From positions 78,407,910 to 78,471,909 of the forward strand of contig CM043960.1 of the NCBI GenBank assembly GCA_014529385.2: 64,000 nucleotides of DNA, read 5' to 3'. The DNA comes from Adiantum capillus-veneris. Taxonomy: Eukaryota; Streptophyta; Polypodiopsida; Polypodiales; Pteridaceae. Below the pieces are notes generated by a model, which saw only the letters and a program-made list of their open reading frames with translations, ran no database searches and was not told where the DNA came from. The position numbers and the translations under genes were made by a program. Shown here piece after piece: positions 57,692 to 64,000 of this stretch. How positions within the stretch are numbered: the first letter of the stretch is position 1; every line of letters starts with the position of its first letter.

Positions 57692-58671
57692 TGTCACCAA
57701 AGTGGAATTATGGTATTATATCAAATTCTCTGGAGTATTTTAAATGTCATATTATTTTTTCTGAATTAAAACTAGAAGTATTGCAAGGAAAATATGTCTC
57801 TCTCTCGCTAGAGTGAGAGATGTCAATATTTGTACGTGAGCACACGTAAATGGGATACAAACTTAATTAGAATGGTCAAGGCAAGGCTAATAGAATTAAA
57901 TGAACCTTAAAAGATTCAAAAGCCATTAGAAATAATTCTAGGGATTCTTACAGATTGTTTTGAGAATCAAATGACCTAAAAATGACCTTGAAATGATTAT
58001 TTAATGGCCCAAGAAGCTCCTTTAAATAAGGAAAAGGGATTAAACGACATCAAATTAATGTGCAATCTTTAGAAAATGATAGAGAATCAATTTTCACGTC
58101 AACTTTTGGGTCTCAAGAGTCTCTCGAGAGCTATGCAAAACAGGGGGGTTGGACACCTAAAGTGGGAGCAAGACCTAAGAGGCTGATTTGGAGAGCACAC
58201 TTGCCATATCCACAATGGGGAGGTGTAGGCTGAAAGGGAGAGTTTAAGCGAAAAGCAACTACTTCTATTTTGAGCACAAGCATGAAAGTGAGAAAGAGAA
58301 TTTAAAAATCACGTCATCGTGCGCACTGCATTTTCTCAGTAGTAATCGGCTTCTTGACCCTGCACACCAAGAGTACCTTGAGCAGGTGTTTTACCCCCCT
58401 TTTAAAGCCAACAAAACCATCAAAATTTCCATAAGAGCAAAGCCACAAAAGATACACTTTTGCCCTCTTTTATCCAAAAAGCTTTCGTTTGTTTCACTAA
58501 TTAGTCTCTAATTACTCTTCCCCTCTCAATCTGCACAGAGCCTCTCAATCCAAGTGATTGAATGACCTTGCAAGCATGGATAGAATCAATTGGTGGCAAC
58601 AAACAATTTGTTTAAGCTGTTGATTGGCAATTGAGGAGGATTAAGCCTTCTTAAATTTGTGTTAATCATAC
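57692..58671 (+). repeat. Probable 3' LTR of the decayed Ty3 element
   Basis: Starts TGTCACCAAAGTGG after the purine-rich GGGTGGGGTAA. The end is placed at an ACA near 58671 without a partner LTR to confirm it. Confidence 0.45.
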
Positions 58672-58751
58672 AAGGGCTTGGTAAGTTGATCGTCCATGTG
58701 ATGTAATTTTCCTAATTGCATATAGATTCCTTTTGAGGGGGGTCAGCCTTA

Positions 58752-61520
58752 GTGAATCCGACCTTATTGCATGCACGTTTTGGGCATCTAAATTTTGCCA
58801 GTTTGTTATGGTTGCAAAAATCAGATATGGTTGCTTCTTTGTCGCCTCTTGAAGCTCCTTTGAAGCACGTTTGTGAAGGCTGTGTTTTAGGTAAGATGCA
58901 ACGTTCAAAGGTTCCAAAGGATGATTTAGTAAGGGCTACATGCATGTTGCAAGTTGTAGAGTGATGTTTGCAAGCCTATGCAAACTCCGTCCTTAGGAAA
59001 TTACCTATACTTTGTGACTTCCATTTATGAATAATCTAGGCATGCATGGGTGTATCCACTTAAGGCTAAGTCCAAAGTGTTCTTGTGCTTTAATTAAATT
59101 TTGGCTATGGCTGAAAATGTCTCTAAATGTACTATGGGAACCCTCTGTTCAGATCGAGGGGGGGAGTATATGTCTCATAAGTTTAATGAATTTCTAGCTA
59201 ATGCATTTGCTGCTAATTGTGGGATAAAACATTACTGTATAGTTTTGTATACACCTCAGCAAAATGGTGTTGATGAAAGAAAAAACCAGTCACCTATTGA
59301 GATGGCATGATGTATGGCCAAGAGTCAAGCTTTGCCACATTTGTTTTGGCTTGGGACTGTCATGTATGCTACTTATGTACTTAACATCTGTCCTACAAAA
59401 GCTTTGTAGTCCATGACTCCTTATGAAGCATGGTATGACAAGAATCCATCTATTGATCACATGCATGTTTTTGGTTGTTTAGCTTATGCTTTGGTGCCAC
59501 AAACGCAACACAAAAAATTGAATGATAAGGCTGTTAAATGCATTTTTGTTGGTTACAGTGCCGAAAGCAAAGATTATAGATCATACCATCCACAAACCAA
59601 ATACATTTGTCATGAGATGTGTTTGTGGAAGATTGTTTAACCTTTTGTTATCATGTACTAAAGACAGTATTGTGAGCTCACAAGACATTTATGGCAGTTT
59701 GTTGCCTCTTTTTGCTAGTGGAAATTTTAATGTAAATTCAAATGAGGCACATGTACAGCCTATGGGGGTTTCTAAAAATGTTATAGATCAGCCTATTACT
59801 GATGCAGATGTACATGGTGCAAATGATGAGGAAAGGGCTAAGAATTGGGAGGCTAGAGGTATTCCAAAATGGCTAGTACATACTTTGCATGACAATAAAT
59901 TGGATGCACCTATGTCTAATCATACTTGTTTAGGTTCTTGCTATGCATCTTATGTGCCAGATTGCTATGCTTTAGCTGTTTCTAGTTTATGTGATGTGGA
60001 GGAACCTCTATCTTTTGATGAAGCACAGAATTCAGAAAATTGGATGGCTACCATGCAATTAGAATATGATGCACTTATAGAAAATGACACATCTTGTCAA
60101 AAAAGCCATCGGTACAAAGTGGGTTTACAAGTTGAAACGTAAGCCAGATGGTGAGATTGATCGTTCTAAGGCTTGACTTGTTGCAAAAGGTTATGCACAA
60201 CAAAAAGGCAAAGATTATGGAGAGACTTTGGACTCTACTTTTCATATGACTACTGTGCATTTTCTATGTGCATTGGGCAACTCATTTTAGATGGAATGTA
60301 CATCAATCAGACATTGTTACTACTTTCTTGAATGGTGATATATTTGAGAAAGTGTATGTACCACATCCTTGTGGTTTTATCAAGAAAAGACAAGAAGATA
60401 AAGTGTGCAAATGTAAGAAAGCTTTGTATGGGTCATAGCAGTCTCCTTGTGCTTGATATGAGAAAGATGACACTCATTTATTTAAGCAAGGATTTTGTAA
60501 GAGTTCAACATAAAGCACTTTGTATATAAAGAGTGAGGGTGGTCTATTTCTCATTGTGGTTCTATATGTGGATGATTTATTGATTAGTGGCCCAAATGAG
60601 AAACATATTGTTGAATTTAAAACTGATTTTGCTGCTTTCAAGGTGAAAGACTTGGGGATATTGCATCATTACTTGGGCATACAATTTAAGCAGTGTGATG
60701 GTGGTATCTTCTTGTGTCAAACAAGCTACATAGAATCATTACTATGTAACTTTGGACTTGAGGACTACAAACCTATTGTTGCTCCCATTGAAACATGTTT
60801 GACATTGAGTCTTCATGATGTTGGTGTTCTTATTGGATGTCACTCTTTATTAGAGTGTTGTTGGATGCCTTATTTATGTATGCAATACAAGGCCTAATAT
60901 TCATACTGCAATTTCATAGGCCAGTAGATTTATGCATAGCCTAGGGTCTAAGCATTGGTAGGTTGTCAATAGGATCTTTCACTACTTGAGTGGCACTTTA
61001 CATCTTGGGTTGTTTTATCCCAAGGGGGGGTCATTGCTGCTAGATTTACATGCTTTTTTGGACTTAGATTGGGCTGGTTGTTATGACACTCAAGTGTCCA
61101 TGAGTGGTTTTTATTCCATGCTTGACAGTTCATGCATATCAGGGTTGAGCAAGAAGCAACCTACTATGGCCACCACTTCTAGTTGTGAGGCTGATTACAA
61201 GGTAGTCTTCATGGCTACGGTTGAGTGTGTATGGCTCAGACGCCTTATGGGGCTATTTGGGTGTTGGACAAGACACTGCCAACATCATCTACACTGACAG
61301 TCAGAGCACATTGCACGGAGTTGTAAGGAACCCAACATTTCATGCTCGCATGAAGCACATTGAAGTGCATTAACACTATGTTAGAGAGAGAGAGACTCTC
61401 AACAAGAGAGATCAGCTTGGCTTATGTGTTGGCATAGAACAACCTTGCAGATCTTTTCACAAAGGCATTGCCTCGTGAGAAGTTCAAATCTTTTTGCAAA
61501 GCTTTGGGCTTACTTGCCTT
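58752..61520 (+). pseudogene. Heavily decayed Ty1/copia pol
   Basis: In copia order there is a GAG-pre-integrase piece (HARFGHLNFASLLWL, near 58.78 kb). Integrase pieces follow at 59.1-59.6 kb (CSDRGGEYMS, YTPQQNGVDERKN, HVFGCLAYALVP). RT is at 60.1-60.9 kb (VLYVDDLLISG), and RNase H at 61.0-61.3 kb (LDLDWAGCYD, KKQPTMATTSS). A C-terminal NLADLFTKALP-like end is near 61.45 kb. A dozen or more breaks; clearly much older than the copia at 9305. No gag or 5' LTR is recognised. Confidence 0.9.
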
Positions 61521-61836
61521 TATGGATTAATCATGTCCTTAGGGCATGCACTTCCCTATACACCATGTGCCAGCTCTTGTTCACCACATCACTCCCAAGG
61601 GAGATTTTTTACCGTATTTATGTGGTAGTGATGTGTGTGAACACACTTAGGACCGCCATGGCATTTTTTCCTATAGTAGGAAGTTCTTTCCCTTGTGCAT
61701 TGTATATATGCCCATCATGATAGGGATAACTTATCTTTCCATTGTGTACTAAGCAATACTCTCTCTTTGTTGTGTGCCTTGAGCTTATTCATCTTCTCCA
61801 AGCTTTGTGTGTTTCCTTGCAACCCCATTTCCAACA
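61521..61836 (+). repeat. LTR-like sequence after the decayed copia pol
   Basis: Follows the copia RNase H end and a short purine tract (CCCAAGGGAGA near 61588-61600), and precedes a primer-site-like block. Boundaries are not fixed. Confidence 0.4.
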
Positions 61837-62014
61837 ATTTGTACCATGCCAAACCCATTAGGAATTCTTAATATGGTATCCGAGCTAAGGTGGGCTCTTA
61901 CCATTGATGCTTACTTAGGTAAATTATTTGCACCATGCTAAACCCATTAGGAACTCTTAATATGGCATCAAAGCTAAGGTGGGCTCTTATCATTGATGTT
62001 TACTTAGGTAAATA
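61837..62014 (+). repeat. Tandem 89-bp duplication containing a primer-site-like sequence
   Basis: 61837-61925 and 61926-62014. Each holds a TATGGTATCNGAGCTAAGG-like sequence resembling the initiator tRNA-Met primer site used by copia elements, followed by GGTGGGCTCTTA. Confidence 0.75.
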
Positions 62015-64000
62015 GGATTTTTTGACTTTATATTTAATTAATCATTTGATACCTATTTTATTATCAAAATTAGCACACTCTTTATCGTTTGTGGTTTGCA
62101 TTTGAGAGAGGCTATTGTTGTGGAAATTTTGAATTGGACATCATCAACAATGGATGGAGATTTTCAAAATTGAAGGTTAGAAAGGAGTAAAGAAACTTCC
62201 ATCAAGAGTTGAAAGATTGCATCACTAGAGGATGTGGTAGATAAAGCTGCCAAGAATGATTTGGAAGGTATTTTGTGTAGTTTTCCCTCTAACTTGGTGT
62301 TGAGAAAATTGCAAGAATGCTCAAGTCCTTCAAGGGCTTCTATGCGATGGGATTAGAGATCCCATAGCTCTTACTATTGTGCAGGGAGTGTGTGAGGAGG
62401 TGCATGCTTATTGGCATGGATGTGAAAAGCATCAATGTGCTTATTTCTAGCTCATATTGAGCTCATCAAATGGGGTGGGGCTCATCGAGGTTTGCTCAAG
62501 AGGATGGGCAAATGATGTGGAGTTAGATGGAGCTTCCACATGTGACACCTTGAAGGCTTCTTAAGAAGGGAGAAGTCTCTTTGGAAGCACCCTAAGTGTG
62601 CCTAGCTTGAAAGACGTATGTATGTTTCTTGTCAAGGTGAGAAAGGCATGGACGTGATTGGAGCTCATGAAATTCTTTCTATTGGGTACATGAAGAACCT
62701 CACCATGGAGGTATGAAGAGGTAGAGGCTTGTGCACTATCATGCAGCTTCACAAAGGGAACTTGAGAATGGAGCTCCAAAAGATTATTATGGAAATGTTC
62801 TTTGATTGGTAGTTATGTAAAGGTAAAATCTTGAAGCTGAAGATATGAGGAAGCAAGGTGTAGATTGCAAGATCAGGTACATGGACGCAATAAATTTTCC
62901 ATTGAAAGCCCATAGAAGGTTTCCTTGTCAAAGAGATGAGAAGATGTGAATGTAGCACAAAGTGCATGGTAAGTTTGAAAAACAATAGGCATGCGCTAAC
63001 CCTCAGCCAAAATTGCAAGGAGTGTGCATGAAGGACCCAAAAAAACCTGTGTGTAGGAGAAGAAACGTACATATTGCATAATCACCACAAAATCTAAATA
63101 TGCCTCATATTTGGTCCATAGATGAAGAAATTATCCAATTATCATCATGACGCCTAAAGTCTATCAAAAGAAGGGAAAGTCATTTAATGTCAGTTTTGGT
63201 ACAAGCAACAACAAGAGAGCATGATGTGCAAGTTTGAGGTGACAACATCTAGACAAGAGAAGAGATTCAAGATTGCAACAAAGTTTGAGGGAAATTTGGT
63301 TACTCCTTTGCACATTCCTTTCCACATTGGCCATGAAGAAATGAACCGCAGGATGGAGTTGTCTTGGACAAACCCATTAGCATTTCTTAGCAATCTATGA
63401 CCATGGAAGCACTCTATTGACTACCTTGCACTAAGGCAATCCATCTATCAAGTTGATGTGAGCATTAACTGATGGGATCAAAGAGCACACATGCAGAGAG
63501 CAAGCACAAAGAAGGAGATACACAATATATAGTGGGACAGTACTCACACAACTCAATATGTTGTAGTAAGTATGTTTATTTTATAAATGGATAATGAATA
63601 GGTTGGTCATCTAAAAAAATGTAAGCTATCACATGAGTTCAACAGAAGGGTATTTAAAGTTCCTAAAGCTTACGGAAATATATACACAGAAGGATACTAT
63701 TTTTTCAAACTTGAAAAAAACCTACAGATTTTAAAAGAAAAGGGTGCATTATATTTCTAAAAAGATTCATAGATAAGGGGTTTTACAAACATGCCTTGAA
63801 TGCATGTGATATCGTAGTTTTACTCATAGTGAACCCATTAAGGTACATACAAGTGACCCAACATGAGCATCCATGCACAGTGACCTTTAACCCAACAATC
63901 TCACACTTCAAAACATTGTTCCTTTAAAGTGGACAAAGTACAGGAAAATTCAAGCCATACCCATCAACAACTTGCAATGTGAAAACCGTTGTGAAGCTAA
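62015..64000. other. Unassigned sequence
   Basis: No domain, RNA gene or repeat family recognised on either strand. It may be further decayed retroelement sequence, as it follows a primer-site-like block, but I see no gag or pol motif. Confidence 0.5.

Larger units (their letters stand above)
56440..58671 (+). mobile_element. Decayed Ty3 element: integrase end, chromodomain-like tail, 3' LTR
   Basis: Integrase-core pieces ([19 protein letters not shown]) lie near 56.45-56.6 kb and an integrase C-terminal piece at 56.65-56.85 kb (KSPFEIVEGRSKVP). A chromodomain-like tail lies at 57.2-57.4 kb (KFKNYPFEEAQWM), which suggests a chromovirus. A purine-rich stretch precedes TGTCACC at 57692, the probable start of the 3' LTR. 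The LTR end near 58671 is uncertain. Many breaks; old. Confidence 0.7.

Overview
The window looks like repeat-dominated nuclear DNA of a land plant. The evidence is plant-type Ty3 and copia retrotransposons primed by initiator tRNA-Met, an LRK10L/WAK-type receptor kinase with a plant-style intron, and very abundant CT/CA microsatellites. Very few host genes appear in 64 kb. A non-seed vascular plant such as a fern is a reasonable guess, but that is inference from style, not proof.

Layout, left to right. 1-4384: minus-strand Ty3 element, cut by the window edge, with its 5' LTR at 4014-4384. 4735-31226: one large plus-strand Ty3/Tat-type element with LTRs of about 2.2-2.4 kb, an extra 5' ORF and a second RNase H. 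It has been split twice. A young copia element (9305-14444; 322-bp LTRs with one difference; 5-bp target duplication) sits in its gag-protease region. A minus-strand Ty3 element of unusual type (15724-25828; about 2.07-kb LTRs) sits just upstream of its reverse transcriptase. The RT-RNase H of that inner element resembles, from memory, a Ty3 group best known from basidiomycete fungi more than ordinary plant Ty3 elements. 31998-40565: decayed Ty3 pieces in mixed orientation, including a plus LTR followed at once by an inverted LTR.

42024-44069 (minus strand): the clearest host gene, a two-exon LRK10L-like receptor kinase of about 655 residues with a non-RD catalytic loop. A possible unidentified exon lies downstream of it (40919-41287). 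44.1-50.5 kb is AT-rich and microsatellite-rich, with small repeat families. About 51.1-52.6 kb holds a candidate plus-strand multi-exon gene for a lysine-rich protein of unknown function, whose best-defined exons are all multiples of three. 53.6-55.6 kb is degenerate repeats and microsatellites.

56.4-58.7 kb: a decayed Ty3 integrase/chromodomain-like tail with LTR. 58.75-61.5 kb: a heavily decayed copia pol followed by LTR-like sequence and a duplicated primer-site-like block. From 62.0 kb to the end I recognise nothing.

By eye, LTR divergence gives a consistent order: the Tat element and the unusual Ty3 element inside it are both about 3.5% diverged, and the copia about 0.3%. The host gene content suggests one immune-type receptor in a retrotransposon-rich region, with no operon-like or metabolic cluster.
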